Below, piece after piece: positions 6,561 to 13,607 of a stretch of DNA of 23,624 bases (its first letter is position 1; every line of letters begins with the position of its first letter). Location: NCBI GenBank assembly GCA_002296285.1, contig DBHX01000037.1:24016-47639 (forward strand), given 5' to 3'. Below the pieces are notes generated by a model. It was not told where the DNA came from. It made no database searches and worked only from the letters and a program-made list of their open reading frames with translations. This stretch comes from a bacterium UBP8_UBA817. GTDB taxonomy: Bacteria; Margulisbacteria; Marinamargulisbacteria; UBA817. A program made the translations under genes and the position numbers.

Positions 6561-6815
6561 ATGGCAAAATTAGTTTTAAATGATCAAGAAATTGAAGTTG
6601 AAGAAAATGTTCGAATTGTTGATTCAATTGAAGAAGCCGGCGTTCCTATAGGTTGCAGCAATGGTGTTTGTGGAACCTGTGAAGTTGAAGTTATTGAAGG
6701 CATGGAAAACTTAAATAGCATGACCGAAGAAGAAGAAGATATGGGAATGGAAGGCAATAAGCGCTTGGGCTGCATGTGTGAAGTCACAGGCGGAAAAGTT
6801 GTCATGGAATACTAA
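6561..6815 (+). CDS. [2Fe-2S] plant-type ferredoxin
   Basis: A small electron carrier of 84 residues. Cys32, Cys37 and Cys40 form the CxxxxCxxC pattern of the plant/vertebrate-type 2Fe-2S fold (GCSNGVCGTC), with the fourth ligand in RLGCMCEV (Cys71, or less likely Cys73). The central segment, roughly 41-65, is strongly acidic, which is typical of a soluble ferredoxin docking surface. The partner is not evident: the flanking genes are convergent or divergent, and HemF does not use a ferredoxin. It has its own promoter and a GAGGAG ribosome site. Its stop overlaps the stop of the LRR gene by the 4 nt CTAA. Confidence 0.92.
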   Translation: MAKLVLNDQEIEVEENVRIVDSIEEAGVPIGCSNGVCGTCEVEVIEGMENLNSMTEEEEDMGMEGNKRLGCMCEVTGGKVVMEY

Positions 6816-7573
6816 GCGTAGCAACGGGCATTACTCTTCTCACACACTTTTATTAACAAATTTTTTTTTGATTCACTCATCTGATTATCTCTAATATCTA
6901 TTGTTCTCAATGTTGGGTGATCTTCAATCATATTGATGATTGATTCTGCGCCAACATCACCAATGTCGTTTCCTTGAAGCCATAAAGATTCCACATTTGG
7001 GTGATGCTTAAGGGACTGGGATAAGGCAACGGCCCCATCATCTCCAATGTCATTGTCAGCTAACACCACATGTTTAATTTCTAAATTATTGGCTAGTCCA
7101 TGCGCTAAGTAACGAACCCCCCGATCATCAATTTTGTTGTGATCCAACACCAACCAAGCAATGCCATCATTGAGCTGCAACACCTTGCTAATGGTCTGAA
7201 TATGGTGATCTGATAATGAAGACTGCCGAATGATCAAATGCTTCACTCGAGAATTGTCTTCCACGCCCTTTAGTACTTCACTAAATGTCAATTGATTGGG
7301 TTTGATATTGGTAAACTTTAATAATCCATCCTGTTTCAAAGACGTTATTTTACTCAGGGCATCTTCAATATTTTTTTGATCGGCACTGGGATATTCCATC
7401 CAAAACGTGCCGTTTTTGGGTGATTTTGGGGAATGATCTGGTCGCTGCTCATATTTGGAAGATTGGGTTTCGAATAGTTGCCTAAATCCATGGGGATCTG
7501 TTGTTTTTTTTGGAGGCACATTGATTGATTGGAGCGATTGAAACTTGATATTATTGGGGGCTTCGACGGACAT
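6812..7573 (-). CDS. Leucine-rich repeat protein, ribonuclease-inhibitor type
   Basis: A 253-residue protein. The first ~60 residues are polar and probably disordered. From roughly residue 105 there are about five repeats of 28 residues with the pattern LxxLxLxxNxIxDxGxxxLxxxL (for example LVLDHNKIDDRGVRYLAHGL and VVLADNDIGDDGAVALSQSL), typical of RI-type LRRs that form a protein-binding horseshoe. Such proteins are common in eukaryotes and in some host- or protist-associated bacteria. There is no signal peptide. I chose the ATG at 7573 because it overlaps the msrA stop as TAATG, a classic reinitiation arrangement; the frame also opens further upstream at 7594. The binding partner is unknown. 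Confidence 0.83.
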   Translation of the reverse strand: MSVEAPNNIKFQSLQSINVPPKKTTDPHGFRQLFETQSSKYEQRPDHSPKSPKNGTFWMEYPSADQKNIEDALSKITSLKQDGLLKFTNIKPNQLTFSEVLKGVEDNSRVKHLIIRQSSLSDHHIQTISKVLQLNDGIAWLVLDHNKIDDRGVRYLAHGLANNLEIKHVVLADNDIGDDGAVALSQSLKHHPNVESLWLQGNDIGDVGAESIINMIEDHPTLRTIDIRDNQMSESKKNLLIKVCEKSNARCYA

Positions 7574-8211
7574 TACTTTTCGTCTTTTCCCCACGTTTTA
7601 TTCAAATAGCCGGCTCTGCCGGATCCTATTTTATAAGCATTGTAATGGACCGAATTCTTTTGATAATAATTTTGATGGGCCTCCTCAGCCTTGTAAAATG
7701 ATGATTCTGGCAACAATTTTGTAGCGATTGGTTTTTCGTACGATTTTTTTGACAACAGCTCCTTGATCGATGCTTCGACAATGGCGCGATCGGAGTCTTT
7801 CTTTAAGAATATGGCCGTTTGGTAATGGCGTCCCTTATCTGCAAATTGCCCTTCCGCGTCAGTGGGATCAATGCTTTGCCAAAACGCACCCAATAATGTT
7901 TTGTAACTGACAATATCAGGAACATACGTTACTTGGACAGCTTCAAAATGATTGGTCCGCCCAGAACTCACATCTTTATAATTTGCGGTTTCTTCACTTC
8001 CACCGATATATCCAACCGTTGTATCAACGACGCCTTTAATGGCATCGAATACTGGCTCCATGCACCAAAAGCACCCCCCTGCGAAATAAGCAGTCTCAGT
8101 GGCCATATGGGCATATTTATTTTCTGACATAACTTTATTAAGCCCCATCGGATGAATTAAAATCAACCCAAAAAAACAAATGAGTAAAAAAAACTTAAGA
8201 CTATTTTTCAC
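7573..8211 (-). CDS. msrA: Peptide methionine sulfoxide reductase MsrA, exported
   Basis: Reduces methionine-S-sulfoxide in oxidised proteins. The catalytic signature GGCFWCMEPVF places the nucleophile at Cys47. Cys50 is the only other Cys in the mature part, so it may act in recycling, since the usual C-terminal Cys pair is absent. YIGG, HFEAVQVTY, FWQSIDPTDAEGQFADKGRHYQTAIF and EEAHQNYYQKN are family motifs. The first ~25 residues (KNSLKFFLLICFFGLILIHP) are a signal peptide or anchor, so the protein should act outside the cytoplasm. The start is GTG at 8211, six bases after an extended -10 box. If export were wrong, the ATG giving MSENKYAH would be an alternative. It is coupled to the LRR gene by TAATG. 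Confidence 0.92.
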   Translation of the reverse strand: MKNSLKFFLLICFFGLILIHPMGLNKVMSENKYAHMATETAYFAGGCFWCMEPVFDAIKGVVDTTVGYIGGSEETANYKDVSSGRTNHFEAVQVTYVPDIVSYKTLLGAFWQSIDPTDAEGQFADKGRHYQTAIFLKKDSDRAIVEASIKELLSKKSYEKPIATKLLPESSFYKAEEAHQNYYQKNSVHYNAYKIGSGRAGYLNKTWGKDEK

Positions 8212-8217
8212 ATTGTC

Positions 8218-8226
8218 ATTATATCA
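8218..8226 (-). promoter_or_regulatory. msrA extended -10 promoter, leaderless layout
   Basis: On the minus strand TGATATAAT fits the extended -10 consensus TGnTATAAT exactly. Only 6 nt separate it from the GTG start at 8211, so the message should begin at or beside the start codon. No clear -35 box is seen, as is common for extended -10 promoters. Confidence 0.6.
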
Positions 8227-8274
8227 ATTTTTTATATTTTTAGGCACGTTGAATCTATTTTGAACGTTCTTGTC

Positions 8275-8303
8275 ATGACAAAATTTATTGAATCGGTCAT
8301 AAT
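8275..8303 (+). promoter_or_regulatory. hemF promoter, leaderless layout
   Basis: ATGACA (8275-8280), a 17-nt spacer and CATAAT (8298-8303), each one mismatch from consensus. Seven nucleotides follow before the ATG at 8311. This supports 8311 as the start, because the open frame to its left would lie inside the promoter. Confidence 0.6.
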
Positions 8304-8310
8304 AACTTTC

Positions 8311-9240
8311 ATGCCCTCTGATCAAGCCATATCATTTGCCACGCTTGTAAGAACTCGCCAAGATGATATTTGTGAGGCCCTATCATCCATTGATGGGACC
8401 CAATTTCAATTGGATGATTGGGAGCGACCCGGAGGTGGTGGCGGGCATACTCGTATCTTACAAAGTTCATCATTTGAAAAAGCTGGGGTCAATACATCCG
8501 AAGTATTTGGGCCCATCTCTGAGAAAGAGACCCCCATGTTTTCGACATTGATTAATAAAGTCGATGACACATTTCAATTAACCAAAAAGAGTCACTTTTA
8601 TGCCACCGGCTTAAGTTTGGTGATTCACCCAAAAAACCCCTACGTTCCGACAGTGCACGCCAATTACCGATACTTTGAATGCAACAACGGATTAAGCACC
8701 ATCTGGTGGATGGGCGGGGGTGCGGATTTAACGCCCTATTACATTAATGAAGACGATATTACTCATTTCCATAGAGTGCATCATGACGTTTGTGAAAATT
8801 TTCAACCGGGATCCTACGCTAATTTTAAGCAGGCCTGTGATCGGTATTTTTTCCTTCCGCACCGGGAGGAAACCCGAGGCGTCGGCGGGATATTTTTTGA
8901 TTACTTATGCAATGATTATACGGTCCAATTTAATTTTATTTCCAACATTTCCAAAGCTTTTATTGATGCCTATATGCCCATTGTTGAAAAACAAAACGAT
9001 CGAACATACACCAAAGAACATCGCGAATGGCAATCAATTCGTCGTGGGCGCTACGCTGAATTCAATTTATTGTATGACCGAGGCACTTTGTTTGGGCTTA
9101 AAACAAATGGTCGCATTGAAAGTATTTTAATGTCTATGCCCCCCAAAGCTGAGTGGCAATACAATGTCGTTCCAACAAAAGGTTCCCCCGAAGATGCAAT
9201 GCAACAATTACTAAAGAACCCAAAAGAGTGGATCCATTAA
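8311..9240 (+). CDS. hemF: Oxygen-dependent coproporphyrinogen III oxidase (HemF)
   Basis: Uses O2 to decarboxylate coproporphyrinogen III to protoporphyrinogen IX in late haem synthesis; cytoplasmic. It is 309 residues from the ATG at 8311, as usual for HemF. Family motifs in order are WERPGGGGG (37-45), FYATGLSLVIHPKNPYVPTVHANYRYF, WWMGGGADLTPYY, FLPHREETRGVGGIFFDY, and a C-terminal RRGRYAEFNLLYDRGTLFGL segment. The frame is open to a TTG at 8260, but HemF proteins normally start just before the helix seen here, and a promoter ends 7 nt before 8311. The next gene follows after a single base. hemE lies nearby on the other strand. Confidence 0.95.
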   Translation: MPSDQAISFATLVRTRQDDICEALSSIDGTQFQLDDWERPGGGGGHTRILQSSSFEKAGVNTSEVFGPISEKETPMFSTLINKVDDTFQLTKKSHFYATGLSLVIHPKNPYVPTVHANYRYFECNNGLSTIWWMGGGADLTPYYINEDDITHFHRVHHDVCENFQPGSYANFKQACDRYFFLPHREETRGVGGIFFDYLCNDYTVQFNFISNISKAFIDAYMPIVEKQNDRTYTKEHREWQSIRRGRYAEFNLLYDRGTLFGLKTNGRIESILMSMPPKAEWQYNVVPTKGSPEDAMQQLLKNPKEWIH

Positions 9241-9241
9241 C

Positions 9242-10021
9242 ATGAAAGATCATGTTGTTATTATTACCGGTGCATCATCTGGGCTTGGTGCTGAATTGGC
9301 CAAACTATATGCAAAATCAGGCTACTCGTTGGGATTAATTGCCCGTCGTGAATCACGGTTAATTGAACTTAAAAAAGACCTCGAAACGGCATTTGGAACC
9401 ACCATTATGATTGGTCGATGTGATGTATCCAATCAAGATGCTGTTTTTAATTGCATTGATGGCATGATTTCATATTTTGGCCGAATTGATCTACTCATTG
9501 CCAATGCGGGCATCTCTTTAGCATCCCCGGCATATGAGGCGAATGCACAAGCATTAACGGATACCATTCAAACCAATGTTTTGGGGGCCGGTTACTGTGC
9601 CTATGCCGTTATTCCCACCATGATCCAACAGCAATCTGGCCATATTGCGGTCATTAGTAGTTTGGCTGGATATCGAGGCTTGCCGGAGGCTGGAGTTTAT
9701 TGTGCCAGCAAATCAGCGGTGAATATCTTATTTGAATCCATGCGGTTGGATCTAAAAAAATTTCGTATTGGGGTTAGCATTATTCGCCCCGGGTATATCA
9801 AATCCCCCATCACCGATCGCAATGAATTTTACATGCCGTTTTTGCAAGACACTGATGCGGGGTGCAAAAAAATATTTAATGCCATTCAAAGAAAACAAAA
9901 AATCTTTGCATTTCCATGGCCACTTGCAATCATTGTGCGAAGCCTGTATTTCTGGCCATGCTGGCTCTTTGACTTGTGCTTTTCAGGCATTAAAAACAAA
10001 AAAAAGGCCGACTTAACTTAA
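9242..10021 (+). CDS. Short-chain dehydrogenase/reductase
   Basis: A classical Rossmann-fold SDR of 259 residues. It has the cofactor motif TGASSGLG (9-16), ARR at 34-36 suggesting NADPH preference, IANAG (86-90), catalytic Ser (ISS, 138-140), Tyr153 and Lys157 (YCASK). The C-terminal part (FPWPLAIIVRSLYFWPCWLFDLCF) is hydrophobic and followed by KNKKK, so the protein may attach to the membrane. The substrate cannot be told from sequence; similar proteins are often annotated as acting on lipids or steroids. It begins one base after the hemF stop and is surely in its operon. Its stop overlaps the hemE stop by 9 nt. Confidence 0.88.
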   Translation: MKDHVVIITGASSGLGAELAKLYAKSGYSLGLIARRESRLIELKKDLETAFGTTIMIGRCDVSNQDAVFNCIDGMISYFGRIDLLIANAGISLASPAYEANAQALTDTIQTNVLGAGYCAYAVIPTMIQQQSGHIAVISSLAGYRGLPEAGVYCASKSAVNILFESMRLDLKKFRIGVSIIRPGYIKSPITDRNEFYMPFLQDTDAGCKKIFNAIQRKQKIFAFPWPLAIIVRSLYFWPCWLFDLCFSGIKNKKKADLT

Positions 10022-11050
10022 CGTGGTTGTTTGACTGTAGGACCGAACCGCATCAATGGCCCACTGAACGGCTTCGATTGGAATATCTGGCATGAGCCCA
10101 TGGCCTAAATTGAAAATAAATGGGCGATTGGATTGAATGGCATTGCAAATACGATGAACCTTTTGTTGGATGATATCTTTTGGGCCATATAACATAAATG
10201 GATCCAAGTTCCCTTGCAGGCCAATGGATGGGTCCAAATCAGCATCAATTTGCCGCATATCCCCATTCCAGTCGATGCTGATAACATTGACCCCTGTACT
10301 GGCATATAATGGGTAAAACACACTGGTTTGCTTTCCAAAAAATGTGATGGGTACTGAAATTCCACGCTGTCGCAATTCTGTCACTATTTTTTTGACATAC
10401 TGAGCGCTGTATTTTTCACAAGAGTCCCAATCCAAATGACTGATCCAAGTATCAAAAATTTGCAGTGCCTCAGCACCTGCGCGGACTTGTCGATCCAAAT
10501 AGTCAATGGTTACATCCAATACATTTTCCAATACTTCTTGAAATAGTCTTGTCTCTGAAACCATCATTTTTTTGGTATGTTTTAAATCTTTTGAAGAACC
10601 ACCCTCAATCATATATGAGGCCACGGTAAAGGGTGCCCCTGCAAAGCCGATCAGTGCGGTTTCAGACGGTAATTGGGACCTAACCAATTGAACAGTTTCA
10701 TAAATGGGGTCCAATACACGGATATCTCTTTTTAATGATTGAACATCATTTTTAGTACGAATGGGATGAGGAAATTCCGGCCCAATGCCTTCAGTAAACC
10801 TCAGCGCCATGCCGAGCGCTTGGGGCGTCACCAAAATGTCTGAAAATAAGATGGCGGCATCAAAGCCAAACCGTCGAATGGGCTGACACGTAATTTCAGC
10901 GGCAACGCTTGGGGTATACACCATTTCCAAAAAAGAATGTTGCTGCCTAATTTCTCGATATTCTGGTAAATACCGACCGGCTTGACGCATCATCCAAACT
11001 GGAATTTGATTATTTTCAGAAGTTATTGCAGATAAGTATTGTCCAGACAT
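10013..11050 (-). CDS. hemE: Uroporphyrinogen decarboxylase (HemE)
   Basis: Decarboxylates the four acetate side chains of uroporphyrinogen III to give coproporphyrinogen III, the HemF substrate. 345 residues, the normal length. The N-terminal signature PVWMMRQAGRYLPEYR (residues 17-32) holds the substrate-binding arginines. AAILFSDILVTPQALG contains the conserved Asp. IGFAGAPFTVASYMIEGG, LQIFDTW and FNLGHGLMPDIP with the conserved His are also present. The ATG at 11050 has no strong ribosome site. It is 39 nt downstream of a membrane protein gene on the same strand, with which it may share a transcript. Confidence 0.96.
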   Translation of the reverse strand: MSGQYLSAITSENNQIPVWMMRQAGRYLPEYREIRQQHSFLEMVYTPSVAAEITCQPIRRFGFDAAILFSDILVTPQALGMALRFTEGIGPEFPHPIRTKNDVQSLKRDIRVLDPIYETVQLVRSQLPSETALIGFAGAPFTVASYMIEGGSSKDLKHTKKMMVSETRLFQEVLENVLDVTIDYLDRQVRAGAEALQIFDTWISHLDWDSCEKYSAQYVKKIVTELRQRGISVPITFFGKQTSVFYPLYASTGVNVISIDWNGDMRQIDADLDPSIGLQGNLDPFMLYGPKDIIQQKVHRICNAIQSNRPFIFNLGHGLMPDIPIEAVQWAIDAVRSYSQTTTLS

Positions 11051-11089
11051 ACTTATAGCCTAACGAACCTTATTCATTGAGGCAATAGC

Positions 11090-11794
11090 CTAGTGATGAA
11101 TAACCCCTCCATTGTTGTCTTTAATTACTTGTGAAATGAATCGGTACTCTAATCCTGACCAGATCGTAATTAAAAATGCTTTAAAAATAAATATCCATTT
11201 CAGTAGTTCAAGATTATGTTGATAAAACACAACTAAATACGCCACAAGTGTAAACCCAATTAAAAACCCTAGAACAACCAACACCCTTGGAATAAATTTA
11301 TTATCAAGGGATAATGTCGACAATACCAGCCACCATATGGCTGGCAAACCGATAATAAATAAACGCTGATCATAATTGGGTAATCCCATCATCATTAAGA
11401 AATGAATTACCTCTTCATTGGCATTAAGGGTTGCTACATACAAACGATCAACATAAATCGTTAGTTTTAAATAGTAAATTGCCCCTAAAAAACTACCATA
11501 TGCCCCAAGTAGTGATGTGAAAAATACAATGGCAAAGTTTTTAGGACGCACCAACATGTAAAAGAACGCAATAAGCCCGACTGAAAAAATTTCAAATATA
11601 ATAAATGAAATATTGGTTAGTTGAAATAACCATTTATACTGTTCATAATCTGTAAAATAGGTTGGGGTAAGCATGACGTGACGCAAACTATCGGGCAAAA
11701 AAATTGTTAAAAAAAACGCAATAAACCCAAATAGCCCAATTAGTAAGCATATCCATTTCCCGAATTTAAGCGCCCCATATTCTTTTTCATTCAT
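11090..11794 (-). CDS. Multi-pass membrane protein of unknown function
   Basis: 234 residues with about six to seven hydrophobic segments: near 13-32 (WICLLIGLFGFIAFFLTIFL), 55-80, 86-110, 145-160, 168-190 and 195-215. Several are rich in Phe, Ile and Leu. A loop with Asn-Ala-Asn-Glu-Glu and Pro-Asn-Tyr-Asp lies before the fourth. I see no conserved catalytic or transport motif and do not recognise a family. A GAAGGA ribosome site precedes the ATG at 11794. It lies upstream of hemE on the same strand, but nothing in the sequence ties it to haem synthesis. Codon use looks more AT-rich than in the hem genes. Confidence 0.75.
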   Translation of the reverse strand: MNEKEYGALKFGKWICLLIGLFGFIAFFLTIFLPDSLRHVMLTPTYFTDYEQYKWLFQLTNISFIIFEIFSVGLIAFFYMLVRPKNFAIVFFTSLLGAYGSFLGAIYYLKLTIYVDRLYVATLNANEEVIHFLMMMGLPNYDQRLFIIGLPAIWWLVLSTLSLDNKFIPRVLVVLGFLIGFTLVAYLVVFYQHNLELLKWIFIFKAFLITIWSGLEYRFISQVIKDNNGGVIHH

Positions 11795-11941
11795 TACGTA
11801 TTCGTCCTTCTATTTTCTAATTTTTTTATCGATGAATTTTAATTTATATTTAATAATTCGTTTGTTCAATAACGTATATTTACTGATCCATTTTAGAAGA
11901 ATGCCATATTGAGGACGCTTAAACGACGTCCCTATTAATTT

Positions 11942-13417
11942 TTAAAATTGCCACTGTAATGCAGTACGTAATGTTAATTCACTAATATTTAATAATTGTT
12001 CACCACTGGAACTGGATCCAAAAGATAAATCAGATAAGTATTGAATATATTCAACCCCACAACCAATCGTCAATGATTCGAATAAGGTCAGCCCATAAAA
12101 AGTAGATGCACCTACTCCTGAACCTAGAAACCCTAACATGGTTCCCATCGAATGTGTCTTTTCATCATTTAAAAAATACAAATATGTTAATGCCCCAACA
12201 ATCCGATAATCTTCTGTCCAATCAGATTCTTCAGTTAAGCCTGTTTTACTATATAGATCGACACCTTTTTGAGTTTTATCTGGATTTATTAAGTGAATAT
12301 AACCTGCAATAAGTTGGAAATAATGGCGCGACAAGCTTCGCTCAAATCCTATTGCTGATATTAACATGTATTGATCAGCATAAAATTGCTTACTATTTTC
12401 TAAATAAACCCATTCAACATAATCTTTAATGGCTAAACCTTGCTCCGTTTCCAAAGATTGCATGCCCACAGATTCTAAATTATCAAATCGTTTTTTTCTG
12501 TTTTGAAAAACAGATTCAAAAACAATTGTATCGGTTTCATTTATAGGTTTAGAGATTTCAAATGCTACAGCATATCGTTTTGGAAACATATAAACGGACT
12601 GGGTTTCCATCGAAAAGTTATCTTCATCAACCGATAAAATACTAGAATATGGCATGGAAATAGTATCAAACCCTTTAAATACAGTCACCCCGTAACTTAA
12701 ATCATTCCCGTTATATACGGATCGAAACGCTAATTGGTAAGCATCAGAGCCTGTTGGGTATTGAACCAATGCGTTGCTTTCACTTTGTGCATAATTTAAG
12801 CGTTCGTTCGTGGAAAAATCAACGGTAAATTTCGGCATGTAATATAATGTATGAGACCACTCGTTTGAAGGTGTAACATTTAAGTTATATGATTCAATGG
12901 GCTGCTTGAGGTTTTCTTTATTTGTGGATGGTCCGATCACGGAAAAATCAAATGGCAATAGCAAATCCACTGGCGAAAAACCAGAAAATTGTCCCCAAAT
13001 AATGGTTTGTTTTCCCCCTCTAAAAGAAATTTGAGAATTTAATCGATAATCAAAAAATAATTCCCGAAACTCACTTAAGTCATATGTTATGGTCTTGTTG
13101 TATTCCTCATTAAGATTATTTATTACTGGGGTATTCGTATAACTATGTTGATATCGATATTCGGCTTGAAAACCAAATGATTCCCAGGATTCCTGAAATC
13201 GTAGTCTGGTTTCTAATATTAGTTTTTTCACCTTTTCACCTTGAGCATAAGTAGAAAATGTGTAGCCAGATATGTGTTCCTCGATGTAACTTATTGAACC
13301 TGTTTTTTTGATAGGCGCGACAATATCCAAGGAAATGTCATCATCTGACATCCAATCATCATTCGGATACAATATTAATGATGAAAATATAATTAAGGTT
13401 ATAATTTTAAAAAACAT
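11942..13417 (-). CDS. Outer-membrane beta-barrel protein, DUF1302-like
   Basis: About 491 residues from the ATG at 13417, beginning with a signal peptide (FFKIITLIIFSSLILYP). The first part contains ELFFDYRLNSQISFRGGKQTIIWG followed by SPVDLLLPFDFSV. This closely resembles the DUF1302 pattern in which a strand is followed by G-x-Q-x-x-x-WG and a D-x-x-P-x-D segment. The rest alternates in beta-strands and ends ALQWQF; a terminal Phe is the usual signal for the BAM complex. Some DUF1302 proteins come with lipid-export partners, but none is seen here. The open frame upstream to 13453 is less likely to be used. Two 17-nt direct repeats lie just upstream. The start codon is divergent from ilvD. 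Confidence 0.72.
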   Translation of the reverse strand: MFFKIITLIIFSSLILYPNDDWMSDDDISLDIVAPIKKTGSISYIEEHISGYTFSTYAQGEKVKKLILETRLRFQESWESFGFQAEYRYQHSYTNTPVINNLNEEYNKTITYDLSEFRELFFDYRLNSQISFRGGKQTIIWGQFSGFSPVDLLLPFDFSVIGPSTNKENLKQPIESYNLNVTPSNEWSHTLYYMPKFTVDFSTNERLNYAQSESNALVQYPTGSDAYQLAFRSVYNGNDLSYGVTVFKGFDTISMPYSSILSVDEDNFSMETQSVYMFPKRYAVAFEISKPINETDTIVFESVFQNRKKRFDNLESVGMQSLETEQGLAIKDYVEWVYLENSKQFYADQYMLISAIGFERSLSRHYFQLIAGYIHLINPDKTQKGVDLYSKTGLTEESDWTEDYRIVGALTYLYFLNDEKTHSMGTMLGFLGSGVGASTFYGLTLFESLTIGCGVEYIQYLSDLSFGSSSSGEQLLNISELTLRTALQWQF

Positions 13418-13441
13418 ATCGCTAAAGCTAACAAAAAAAAA

Positions 13442-13489
13442 ATTATAAATCAATAAATAGGCAATAAAATAGATTATAAATCAATAAAT
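13442..13489. repeat. Pair of 17-nt direct repeats in the divergent promoter region
   Basis: ATTATAAATCAATAAAT occurs exactly at 13442-13458 and again at 13473-13489, a spacing of 31 bp or about three helical turns. The minus-strand copy of each contains TATAAT, so one or both could serve as the -10 box of the outer-membrane protein gene. The spacing would also suit a regulator binding on one face of the DNA. Confidence 0.55.
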
Positions 13490-13541
13490 TAATTCAAAAA
13501 TATCGTTTAAAAATTATCAAACAATTTAGTTCGTTACTTTT

Positions 13542-13570
13542 TTCACAAATACGTATAAAAGTGATATATT
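13542..13570 (+). promoter_or_regulatory. ilvD promoter
   Basis: TTCACA (13542-13547), a 17-nt spacer and TATATT (13565-13570), the same -10 as the ferredoxin promoter. The leader is about 30 nt with GGAG about 10 nt before the ATG. No attenuator-like leader peptide or hairpin is seen. Confidence 0.55.
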
Positions 13571-13607
13571 TAAGCTTAAATATTTGTATCTAAATGGAGA
13601 AACCTTT

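Noticed and set aside
8747..9130. 127-codon plus-strand frame inside hemF
   Set aside because: Out of phase with the clear hemF motifs and without a ribosome site.
10105..10365. Second minus-strand frame within hemE
   Set aside because: Overlaps conserved hemE codons out of phase; hemE motifs are unambiguous.
11895..11940. GGACG/CGTCC hairpin after the DUF1302-like gene
   Set aside because: Short stem with a 9-nt loop; the following bases are not T-rich in the direction of the gene, so a terminator is not supported.
12501..12516. CTGTTTTGAAAAACAG-like small palindrome in the DUF1302-like gene
   Set aside because: Looked at as a possible relative of the pabC element because of the shared TGTTT and GAAA. 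It is short, lacks the GGGACTG ends and is coding.
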